A DNA stretch of 64,000 nucleotides from Corynebacterium riegelii. Its GTDB lineage: Bacteria; Actinomycetota; Actinomycetes; Mycobacteriales; Mycobacteriaceae. The translations under genes and the position numbers were made by a program. Positions 44,764 through 52,499 of the stretch are shown piece by piece. The stretch lies in the NCBI RefSeq assembly GCF_016728505.1, contig NZ_CP068159.1, positions 310,001 through 374,000 on the forward strand. The letters run 5' to 3'. Position 1 is the stretch's first letter. Each line of letters opens with the position of its first letter. Under the pieces are notes generated by a model that saw only the letters and a program-made list of their open reading frames with translations, was not told where the DNA came from and did not search any database.

Positions 44764-46365
44764 GTGAAGGTTTACGGCATCGACCTGGGTACTACCTACT
44801 CTGCGATTGCGCATATTGATGAGTTGGGAACCCCGCAGGTGATCCAGAACTTCGAGGGCGACCAGACCACCCCGTCCGTGGTGCTGTTTGATGACGCATC
44901 GAATTTTGTTGTCGGCCGTGAGGCAAAAAACGAGATTGAGCTGCGCCCCGATGAAACCGTGCAGCTGATCAAGCGTCAAATGGGGGATAACTATGACGTG
45001 AAGATCCATGACGTGGTGCACTCCCCCGAGTCCATCTCCGCACTGATCCTTTCCTACTTGGTGGAGACCGCAGAGGACTTCACGGGTGAGAAGGCGGACG
45101 GCGTGGTGATTACGGTGCCGGCGTACTTCGGCGTGGAGGCGCGCACCGCCACCAAGCAGGCCGGTGAGATCGCCGGTTTGAACGTGTTGGACATCATCAC
45201 CGAGCCGGTTGCCGCGGCGCTTTCCTCGGGTACCCGCCACGGCGACAACCAGACGCTTTTGGTCTATGACTTGGGTGGCGGCACCTTCGATACCACCATC
45301 ATGGAGATGAACGAGGACGGCATCGAAGTCCTTGCTGTTGACGGTGACCGCCAGCTCGGCGGCGCGGACTGGGACGAGGAACTCTACAACCTAGCCGTGA
45401 TGAACTTCGTTGTAACCAGTGGTTTGGAAGAGGACCCAACCTACGACGAGGACTTTGTCCAGAACCTGAAGAGTGGCGTTGAGCAGGCAAAAATTGCCCT
45501 GACGCGGCGTAAGTCCGCGAAGATTCTGTGCAACTACCAAAACCGTGTGAAAGCCAACGTGGAGATCACACGGGAAGACTTTGAGTCTGCAACGCAGTAC
45601 CTGGTGGATCAGACGCTGCGTGTGGTGGAGCGCGCCATTGAGTCCGCAAAGAAGAAGCGCCCGAACCTGCAGATTGACCGCTACCTTCTGGTTGGTGGTT
45701 CCTCGCGTATGCCGATGGTTTCTCAGGCACTGGAGTCCCGCTTCGGTTGGGAGCTGACTCCAACCGAGTTCGACCTGGCCGTGGCCAAGGGCGCCGCAAT
45801 CTACGCGCAGGGCCTTGTGGATGCGGCTGGTGGTGGCATTAACGTCAACCCGAACGACACCTCTGCGCAAACCGGCGGTTCCATGATCACGGTGGCAACG
45901 CCAACGGGTGCGCGCAGCATGGAGATCAAGAACGTCCTGCCGAAGGCGGTGGGTGTGAAGTTCTGGGATCCGGAACGTCAGCTGCCGTACGTCATGCACG
46001 TGCTTGAGGCCGGCGCGGAGCTTCCCGCCGAGGCTACGGCGCAGGGTTTTGCGTCCAACGACAACACCACCCGCATCCGCTTTGATATTTATGAGCAGGC
46101 GGGCGAGGTGGTGTCCCAGGACATGGACGCCAACAAGCTGATCTCGGGTGAGAACGGTGCGGTGCTGCAGAACCTGCCGAACCTGCCGAAGGGCTCGCCG
46201 GTCTACATGATTATGAAGGTGACCAATGACGGCATCGTGTCCCTTGAGGGCAGCGAGCCGACCACTGGCCAAAGCGTTGAGCTGACTGCGCAGATCTCGG
46301 CCCTTTCGGACGAGCGCGTGGACCAGTACAAGAACATGGTTACCGGGATGATCCGCTCGGAATAG
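44764..46365 (+). CDS. Hsp70-family protein with shortened C-terminus
   Basis: 533 residues, GTG start at 44764. A full nucleotide-binding domain: VYGIDLGTTYSAIAHID (1-18), [18 protein letters not shown] (about 165-182) and YLLVGGSSRMPMVSQALE (about 310-328). A short beta-type substrate domain follows (about 385-515), but the helical lid and C-terminal tail of DnaK are missing. Likely an ATP-driven motor for a specific client rather than a general chaperone. Embedded between GrpE-like and membrane proteins, and opposite the tubulin-like operon. No J-domain partner is seen in the operon, so it may share DnaJ or use another activator. Confidence 0.93.
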   Translation: MKVYGIDLGTTYSAIAHIDELGTPQVIQNFEGDQTTPSVVLFDDASNFVVGREAKNEIELRPDETVQLIKRQMGDNYDVKIHDVVHSPESISALILSYLVETAEDFTGEKADGVVITVPAYFGVEARTATKQAGEIAGLNVLDIITEPVAAALSSGTRHGDNQTLLVYDLGGGTFDTTIMEMNEDGIEVLAVDGDRQLGGADWDEELYNLAVMNFVVTSGLEEDPTYDEDFVQNLKSGVEQAKIALTRRKSAKILCNYQNRVKANVEITREDFESATQYLVDQTLRVVERAIESAKKKRPNLQIDRYLLVGGSSRMPMVSQALESRFGWELTPTEFDLAVAKGAAIYAQGLVDAAGGGINVNPNDTSAQTGGSMITVATPTGARSMEIKNVLPKAVGVKFWDPERQLPYVMHVLEAGAELPAEATAQGFASNDNTTRIRFDIYEQAGEVVSQDMDANKLISGENGAVLQNLPNLPKGSPVYMIMKVTNDGIVSLEGSEPTTGQSVELTAQISALSDERVDQYKNMVTGMIRSE

Positions 46366-46378
46366 GAGCAAAGGGCTG

Positions 46379-48286
46379 ATGCTTGACGACGTCGCGTTGA
46401 AGAAATACCTCAACGAAACCCCCTACCCCGCCCAGTGGGCCACAGCGAAAACGCTGGAGGACGTTGCTGCGTTGGAGCCTGCGCGTCTCTTCCAGCTGGA
46501 TGGTGCTGGTTCTGGGGACGCTGATGTGTCTTCGCGGTATGCGGAGGTGGTGGAGGAGTTGGGGAGGCACGCGATGTCTCCAAGCAGCAAGTTCCGTGAG
46601 CCCGCAGGGCTTGTGGTTGCGGGCCTGCGTCAGTTGGCTGCGGGCTCCCCTGCTGTGGACTTGAGCGACGCGGCGACATGGGCGCAACTTGAGCAGCTGC
46701 ACAACGCCGCGCTTGGGCAGCAGGTCAGCGAGTTCAGTGGGAAGCTTGCGCACATGTTTGGCTCCCTGAAGTTCGCTACATCGGAGCACGTCAATGCGAT
46801 GCGTGAGGCGGCCGGGCTTCCGGTATCCGCCATGGGCCAGATCATCCACGAGCTGGGTGGCCAGGGCGTGCGGGTGATTGACCCGTTGCCGGCGCCGCTG
46901 CAGTCGGAAATTGAAAGCGTGTTCCCCTTTGGCATCATGCAGGCAGTGTGGCCCGAAAACTACGCGGATGGTGCGCCTACCAGCGAGTACAGCCTGACCC
47001 CGCCGTACTTTATCCAGGCGAAGCGCCAGGTTACGGCTTTAGACCTTGACGCGGCGATTGATTACTTCACGCGCAGCGCCGGTACACAACGGGAGAAGAC
47101 CGCGGCATCAAAGCTGCGCACGCACGCAACGGATGACGCCAAGCTGCACAACGCGATCATCGCCTTCCACCTGGACATCTGGAACACGATTCGCACCCGG
47201 TTCGCACTCCCCCAGGACGTTGCGGCTCGCTTTGCGTCCTTCGGCCTGGCGGCCGATGACATCGCGCTGTTCACCGGCGAGGCCCGCCCAGCGCCAGAGC
47301 CAGAAGCAGCGCCAGAACCTGATCCTCGCGAAGACGCTGAAGCCTACGACCGGATGTACTTCACGGTGCTCCAAGGATTGATGGAGAAGGGGAGGTTGAC
47401 GGAGGCCGTCGATAAGCTTGAAGAGCTCAAACGGGCCGGGCACGGCACCCCGAAATCCGGCATTGGTGCGGACATTCTGACTGATCTGCAGGCACGCGTG
47501 AACCTGGTTTCGCAGGCGGTGGACAACACGCGTGCGGCGCTGCGTGAGGGTGACGTTGAGCGTGCCAAAGCCAAGATTGTTACCGTACGCAAGTTCGCGC
47601 ACGACGACCCGCGGCTAGCCCCCTTGGATGACGAGATTGCGCGCATGGGGCGTGTCCCGGAGCGCATCGAGCCGCTGATTGACAAACAGATGCCGCCGCT
47701 TGGCGATATCGGGCTCAAGCGCCCTCTGGGTTTCCTGCCGCCGTCGATGCAAAGCACGCTTGGGCTTGCGCTGGTGCTGATCATCCCGTCGGTGTTGTTG
47801 GATCAGTACATGGCGATTCACTGGCCGTGGCCGATCTATCCGGAATACCGCCTGATCCCCGGGCTGATTGTGGGTGTCGGACTGGCCTGGCTGATTGGTG
47901 CGCTTCGCAAACGCAGCTGGTTCCTCGGCATGTTAGCGCTGACCGGTGGGCTGTTCTCCACGCTTGCAGACGGCTACTTCTTCACCGCGATCGACCTCAT
48001 AGTCATCTACTTTGCCGCGGCGAGCATGGGCTTTAATAGGCAGCGTTTGGCGTTGGCTCGCAAGTGGGAAGGGGTGCGCAACGCGGCCCTGGCCATTTTG
48101 CAATCAGACGGGCTTGAGGCGCCACACGCCGGCTTGTACGTGGGCGGGCGGCGCATGGTTCCTCAGTCGCGCGGGATTGATGGCATGGTGGATGGCTACG
48201 CTGCGGTGGACACAGACGGTACGGTGCGTCTGCAGATGAGCACGGAAGACCGCAACGAAATGATCAAGCTGGGAATGACCAAGTAG
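46379..48286 (+). CDS. Membrane protein B of the Hsp70-linked operon
   Basis: 635 residues, ATG 46379, 13 bases after the Hsp70 stop. Paralogue of the 42046 product with the same plan: helical soluble region with DLDAAIDYFTR (about 220), a Pro/Glu-rich linker (APEPEAAPEPD, about 302-316), coiled-coil segments (RLTEAVDKLEELKRAG), LGFLPP then several TM segments (about 455-555, e.g. LGLALVLIIPSVLL and LIPGLIVGVGLAWLIGAL), and a tail with APHAGLYVGGRRMVPQ. Function unknown. Having two such paralogues around one Hsp70 suggests a hetero-complex at the membrane. Confidence 0.85.
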   Translation: MLDDVALKKYLNETPYPAQWATAKTLEDVAALEPARLFQLDGAGSGDADVSSRYAEVVEELGRHAMSPSSKFREPAGLVVAGLRQLAAGSPAVDLSDAATWAQLEQLHNAALGQQVSEFSGKLAHMFGSLKFATSEHVNAMREAAGLPVSAMGQIIHELGGQGVRVIDPLPAPLQSEIESVFPFGIMQAVWPENYADGAPTSEYSLTPPYFIQAKRQVTALDLDAAIDYFTRSAGTQREKTAASKLRTHATDDAKLHNAIIAFHLDIWNTIRTRFALPQDVAARFASFGLAADDIALFTGEARPAPEPEAAPEPDPREDAEAYDRMYFTVLQGLMEKGRLTEAVDKLEELKRAGHGTPKSGIGADILTDLQARVNLVSQAVDNTRAALREGDVERAKAKIVTVRKFAHDDPRLAPLDDEIARMGRVPERIEPLIDKQMPPLGDIGLKRPLGFLPPSMQSTLGLALVLIIPSVLLDQYMAIHWPWPIYPEYRLIPGLIVGVGLAWLIGALRKRSWFLGMLALTGGLFSTLADGYFFTAIDLIVIYFAAASMGFNRQRLALARKWEGVRNAALAILQSDGLEAPHAGLYVGGRRMVPQSRGIDGMVDGYAAVDTDGTVRLQMSTEDRNEMIKLGMTK

Positions 48287-48315
48287 GTCAGGGCTACGGG
48301 CAGGAGTTTTAGGTC

Positions 48316-49095
48316 ATGTCATTTGTTGCAAAACTTGTCCAAGCGGTGATTGCGCTGGTTGTGGCTGTAGTCCTGATCATCCAGATGGCACCCGCGTGGG
48401 AGTTGCCGTGGAAACAAGGCACGGGCGAGCACGCCTCCTTAGACGCGGCGTTGCTTACCTCGAAGGACCTCACTGGCGAGTACGCACACGATTCCATCCG
48501 CCACACCATGCGCCACGGCGATGCCGGTGGCTACGTTGACTTTGAGGCGCGCATCCCCAGCGATATTTATGACACCCAGTGCTTGAGCAACGCGCCCTAC
48601 TTCTTTACTGCGGCTGACACCACCGCCAGGTCCACCGTCGCGTTTACGGACCTACCGCAGGATTTTGTCGTCGCTCCTGAAGCACCCGAAGACCTCAAGC
48701 CGTACATCACCATCGAGGTAAACGACGCCAGAAATGCCGCCCAAGACTACGACCAAGAAATGATCACGATGATCCAGTCCTGCGCCAACCAAGGCAACCT
48801 CGGCGCTGCAGCAGGCAAAACGATCACCGCCGAATGGCACGATGACCTGCGCGTGTTGACGTATTACCACCAGTTGCCTGACAGCATTGTGCCGCTGAGC
48901 GTTGCCGTGCGTACAGACACCCGCGGCTCCACCTACGTCGCCGGCATGAACGTCCCCGAAGAACTCGTCGCGGACGTGGCTGACATCCAGATCCACCAAC
49001 TTAGCCAGCGCTCCTACGCGGAGCCGGACTTTTCCACCCCAGTGCCGGGGCTTGCCCAGCTGCTGGGGACGTACCTGTACTGGAACTGGTTCTAG
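48316..49095 (+). CDS. Membrane-anchored extracytoplasmic protein
   Basis: 259 residues. An N-terminal TM/signal anchor (LVQAVIALVVAVVLIIQM, about 7-24) is followed by an extracytoplasmic domain of about 230 residues with two Cys (about 89 and 155) that could pair. The rest is mixed alpha/beta (LRVLTYYHQLPDSIVPLSVA, GSTYVAGMNVPEELVAD) and Trp-rich at the end. No family recognised. Last gene of the plus-strand operon; its stop is 15 bases from the end of the convergent operon, so the two transcripts probably share a terminator zone or run into each other. Confidence 0.8.
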   Translation: MSFVAKLVQAVIALVVAVVLIIQMAPAWELPWKQGTGEHASLDAALLTSKDLTGEYAHDSIRHTMRHGDAGGYVDFEARIPSDIYDTQCLSNAPYFFTAADTTARSTVAFTDLPQDFVVAPEAPEDLKPYITIEVNDARNAAQDYDQEMITMIQSCANQGNLGAAAGKTITAEWHDDLRVLTYYHQLPDSIVPLSVAVRTDTRGSTYVAGMNVPEELVADVADIQIHQLSQRSYAEPDFSTPVPGLAQLLGTYLYWNWF

Positions 49096-49110
49096 CGTTA
49101 TTGGCTAGAG

Positions 49111-49425
49111 CTACTGGGTGGGCTCAGTCACTACCGGGGTGGCTGTCTGGTCAGCCTGGGAGCCGACCTCGTTGATGCCGTCTACAACCCACGGCACAAA
49201 CGTCCACAGCTTGATCGCCGCGTACACAATCGCGGCAATCACCGCCAGCGCGGAGGTTGCCTTCACCCACATTGCGGCACGCTTGCGCTCGCCTTGGGCT
49301 TGCTTCTCGTTGTGTACCTGGTCTTCCTGCGCAAGCTGCTGCGAAGTCATGGTGGCAGGGCCGCCTTGGAATCCAGGGGCTGGGTAGCCGGACGCCGGGT
49401 AGCCGTTGGCTGGGTTGTTAGTCAT
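49111..49425 (-). CDS. Small single-TM protein with Pro/Gly-rich start
   Basis: 104 residues. A low-complexity start (NGYPASGYPAPGFQGG) precedes a charged coiled segment (QLAQEDQVHNEKQAQGERKR) and one TM helix (about 58-75, SALAVIAAIVYAAIKLW), ending in a short extracytoplasmic tail. Last gene of the minus-strand operon, 18 bases after the GTPase. Probably a membrane adaptor for the GTPase or vWA protein; function inferred from location only. Confidence 0.75.
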   Translation of the reverse strand: MTNNPANGYPASGYPAPGFQGGPATMTSQQLAQEDQVHNEKQAQGERKRAAMWVKATSALAVIAAIVYAAIKLWTFVPWVVDGINEVGSQADQTATPVVTEPTQ

Positions 49426-49443
49426 GGTTGGTCCTTTCGTGCC

Positions 49444-50544
49444 TTACACGCGGGGAACGTCAATGCCGTACGCGGCAAGCAGGGAGCGAATCGGGTCGAG
49501 GCAACGGAATGGGGCGATGCCGCTGGAATCTACTTCATCGTCGCGGGTTTGGAAGCCCAAGGCAGACACCGCAAAGCAACGGTAGAAGTCCTCCGGGTTG
49601 CCCTGGCGCAGCCAGCTTTCCAGCTGGTTAAACAGACCACGGGCGTCCAAGGTGACCAGCATGCTGCGGATCTCTTGGTGCAACAGGTCGTTGTCGTTTT
49701 GGTCCCATGGGCGGTTCACGCCAGCACCTTCACGGTTGAACGCGGCACCACGGTTACGCATGATCACGTCCATATTGCGGGGTTCGCCCTGGGTCTCGGC
49801 GAGTTTCTGCAACACGTCGAACTTGGACATGGTGACGGCGATGCGTGGGGGTGCTTGCTCGGGGCGTCGATTAGCTTCAATGATCGCAAGCACGTTGCGA
49901 AGCACCATCGCCGGGTCCGTACGTGCACCGTCCTCCGGCTGGGTCATGCCCGGCAGACCCGCCAGCGCCAGGCGAATGTCTTCATCCGCCAACGGGTCAA
50001 AGAGGAACACCACCAGGTCCGCGTTGCTCAAGAAAGCAAGCTCATCCTTCACAGCAGCGATGTCATTGTCCTGCAGATCCTCACCAGCAATGTCGCGGAA
50101 AACCAGGAAGATCTCCTGCTGGCTTCGCTGCCCCATAAGCAGCGGGCGATCCATGGAAAAGATCAACGGCTCACGCGTGTACGTGGCGTTATCCCCAATA
50201 CGGCGAGTGGACTCGAGCGCCTTGCCTTCTTCAAACAGTCGGGTGCGGAAGTGCTCCTCATAGATCGCTTCCGTATCCGAGGTAGCCGGGCGCCAGTTTC
50301 CCTTGACCTCATTGGTGAACTGGCTCAGCAGCTCAATCATCACCGCTAGGTATACGCTCTTGCCGGAGGCACGCGCACCCGCCATGGCAACGGTGATCAC
50401 ACCTGCGCCCTGCCAGCCATATGGCAACTCCTTGCGGGCGCAGTTCCGAGACTGCCCTTCAGGCGTGGTGTGCTGCAACGTCGCCGGGTCAAGGTACTCA
50501 AAACAGTACGGGCAGCGGGTGGGGATGGTAAACGCCTGGGTCAT
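49444..50544 (-). CDS. TRAFAC-type GTPase with N-terminal zinc ribbon
   Basis: 366 residues. An N-terminal zinc-ribbon-like CPYC (11-14) has a further Cys at 34. The P-loop is GARASGKS (56-63), the Walker B/switch II is FRDIAGED (D151-x-x-G154) and the base-specificity motif is TMSKFD (238-243). This matches the double-GTPase group (DO-GTPase2-like) described from actinobacterial conflict-type operons, where it sits with GAP1 and vWA proteins, as here. Its start overlaps the upstream vWA gene by 4 bases. Probably a molecular switch controlling the complex; GTP rather than ATP use is inferred. Confidence 0.85.
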   Translation of the reverse strand: MTQAFTIPTRCPYCFEYLDPATLQHTTPEGQSRNCARKELPYGWQGAGVITVAMAGARASGKSVYLAVMIELLSQFTNEVKGNWRPATSDTEAIYEEHFRTRLFEEGKALESTRRIGDNATYTREPLIFSMDRPLLMGQRSQQEIFLVFRDIAGEDLQDNDIAAVKDELAFLSNADLVVFLFDPLADEDIRLALAGLPGMTQPEDGARTDPAMVLRNVLAIIEANRRPEQAPPRIAVTMSKFDVLQKLAETQGEPRNMDVIMRNRGAAFNREGAGVNRPWDQNDNDLLHQEIRSMLVTLDARGLFNQLESWLRQGNPEDFYRCFAVSALGFQTRDDEVDSSGIAPFRCLDPIRSLLAAYGIDVPRV

Positions 50545-51503
50545 CGCGCAGCCCCCGAAGCGTCAACACCAGCGAGGTAGAGCCTGTCGCGCAGGTACTC
50601 AGAGAGGTTGCGCAGGTAGGTGTGGTTGTCGTTTTCTACGGCCTCGACGATTCTGGGGCCGACCTCGATGCCGTCGAAACGCTGCGGCAAATGATCCAGG
50701 TTGACCAAGGTCACGCGCGGGTTTTCCACCTCCGCCGGGATGCCATCAGAGATCACCACAACACGGTCATAATCCTTCAGCGCTGCGTTGAGGGAGCGCG
50801 GCCAGCCCACCTCAGAACGCGGCGTCAGCGCAAGGATGGCCTCCTGCGCTGCCGAGGAGGAGCTCACGCGCTTCGGCTGCTGCGCCAGCGAAGACCCCGC
50901 CACGGACAGCTCGATCTCCAGCTTGCTCAAAAATTCCGCGAGGAACTTCGCTACCGCACGGATCTGCTCCGGGCGGCTCGCGTTTTCCATCGATGAAGAC
51001 TGATCCACGTACACCAACACGGAGCGGGGTTCGTTGGTGGCACGTGAAGCGTCGTCAAGCGAAAGCTCCTCTTCGGGGGTGATCTCGCGGATAATTTCGC
51101 TGTACACGCGGCTTTGCTCGGATGCGAGCTGCTCCACCTGGCCTGACTTCAGCAGCAGGCCGCCGGGTTGCGGGGTGAAGTGCAGCGGGGTGAACTCGCT
51201 GAGCCCTGCGATTTTGAAGCGCTGCAGCTCCACCGTCTCCGCATGGCCGGTCTCCGGCTTGAGCTCGACCACGATGTGCGCCTGCGCGTCAGTGACAAAC
51301 TGCATGGTTGCCACCGGTCGGATGGTCAGCTGCCCCGGGCCATTAAACCCACGCGCGTAGACCGTCTGTGCACGCATAACGTGCTGCTCCACGCCCTCAA
51401 TCTCGTAGGCAAACTCCGCAGGTGGGGTGATGTGTACTTTAATCTGCGCGCTGAAGCCGTTGCCGTGCACGAACGCTTCCGCGCCTTGCTGTAGGTGTTC
51501 CAT
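50541..51503 (-). CDS. Cytoplasmic vWA-domain protein
   Basis: 320 residues. Residues about 1-125 are beta-rich (an all-beta domain with ITPPAEFAYEIEGVEQ and similar strands). The C-terminal vWA domain (about 160-300) has a full MIDAS start VYVDQSSSM (D167-x-S169-x-S171) and later VVVISDGIPAE, binding a divalent ion for protein contacts. No signal peptide or TM. Its ATG overlaps the GTPase gene downstream by 4 bases and it lies 15 bases after the GAP1-like gene, so these three are likely made together. vWA-GTPase partnerships are known in conflict systems. Confidence 0.85.
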   Translation of the reverse strand: MEHLQQGAEAFVHGNGFSAQIKVHITPPAEFAYEIEGVEQHVMRAQTVYARGFNGPGQLTIRPVATMQFVTDAQAHIVVELKPETGHAETVELQRFKIAGLSEFTPLHFTPQPGGLLLKSGQVEQLASEQSRVYSEIIREITPEEELSLDDASRATNEPRSVLVYVDQSSSMENASRPEQIRAVAKFLAEFLSKLEIELSVAGSSLAQQPKRVSSSSAAQEAILALTPRSEVGWPRSLNAALKDYDRVVVISDGIPAEVENPRVTLVNLDHLPQRFDGIEVGPRIVEAVENDNHTYLRNLSEYLRDRLYLAGVDASGAAR

Positions 51504-51518
51504 GTTTCGTCCTTCGGG

Positions 51519-52499
51519 TTAAAGATTCAGCTGCCGCATAGCGTCGCCCAGCCGCGGCCTGTCGGGGTTGAGTGGGGGTTGCGCATCCAGCGCCGCGATG
51601 AGCTCACCGTGGCTCGGGTAGTGCTCAAGGGCATTTTTGCTTGCCGACGCCCACGTGCCACCCACCCCATAGCCCTCACCAGCATCCTTCGTATTGATCA
51701 CCTCTACGCCATCCATACGCGCTGCAGCCTCCGCATCCTCCACCGGGATTGCCACAACGGCGCGCCCGCGGAACTGGCTGTAGCGATCCACCTGCAGCGT
51801 GGCGGCGCGCTCAAACGTGGAGAACCGGAACAGCTCACGCGCCTCTTTCCTGGACATCAACGAGCTAATCACCGTCAGCCACGTCTGCGCGTCCATGGAG
51901 TTGTTCACCACCAACACCGGTAGCTTCTCGCCCGCTTCCAGCGTGTCGAGCACCTTCCACACCACATTGGTGCGGTCAATGCCCATGAACATGGAGCGGA
52001 TGATCTCCCACGCCAAGTCAATGTCAAAGTGTGGGCCGGCGTCTGGGCCGTTGTTGTCCTCGCTCAGCTCCACGCCGTCTACACGCTTGGACAGGAACGG
52101 CATCCGGAAATCCGGCGAGTGATACGCCTGGATCGGGTAGATCAATGTCGAGTTCTCCACCTGCGCCGCGTGATCCACGTAGATGTGGGTAAACGTGTTG
52201 CCCTGGCGGCCGGAGGAATCTTTGCCGGCAGGACGCGTGTGCAAAAACACGGCACGCTCGTACCACGGAATGTACTCCATACGAATCGGCAACTGGTCTA
52301 CCTCTTCGCTGGTGAGGAAGTCGCTGACCTCCTGCACAGGCTTGAGTGAACCGCGTACGAAGTGGTTCACAAACTCCTCATCCTTTGGGTGCACGTTGCG
52401 GCTTGGGCCGAAACCCCAGCCGTCGCCCATGCCCGGGCCGAACGATGCGTACGTGAGCTGCGACCAGCGGGTGCGCTGTTGTGTTTGCTGTTCCACCAT
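51519..52499 (-). CDS. GTPase-associated protein 1-like (GAP1-N type) protein
   Basis: 326 residues. N-terminal segment RWSQLTYASFGPGMGDGWGF, then WYERAVFLHTRPAGKDSSGR and QGNTFTHIYV, fits the GAP1 N-terminal pattern of actinobacterial GTPase systems (an R-x-G-N followed by H and hydrophobics). The C-terminal part has ISSLMSRKEARELFRFSTFE. Shorter than full GAP1 proteins, so the M and C domains may be missing. The start overlaps the 741-residue gene's stop by one base (TAATG). Predicted to contact or regulate the neighbouring GTPase. The family match is by remembered pattern; moderate certainty. Confidence 0.75.
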   Translation of the reverse strand: MVEQQTQQRTRWSQLTYASFGPGMGDGWGFGPSRNVHPKDEEFVNHFVRGSLKPVQEVSDFLTSEEVDQLPIRMEYIPWYERAVFLHTRPAGKDSSGRQGNTFTHIYVDHAAQVENSTLIYPIQAYHSPDFRMPFLSKRVDGVELSEDNNGPDAGPHFDIDLAWEIIRSMFMGIDRTNVVWKVLDTLEAGEKLPVLVVNNSMDAQTWLTVISSLMSRKEARELFRFSTFERAATLQVDRYSQFRGRAVVAIPVEDAEAAARMDGVEVINTKDAGEGYGVGGTWASASKNALEHYPSHGELIAALDAQPPLNPDRPRLGDAMRQLNL

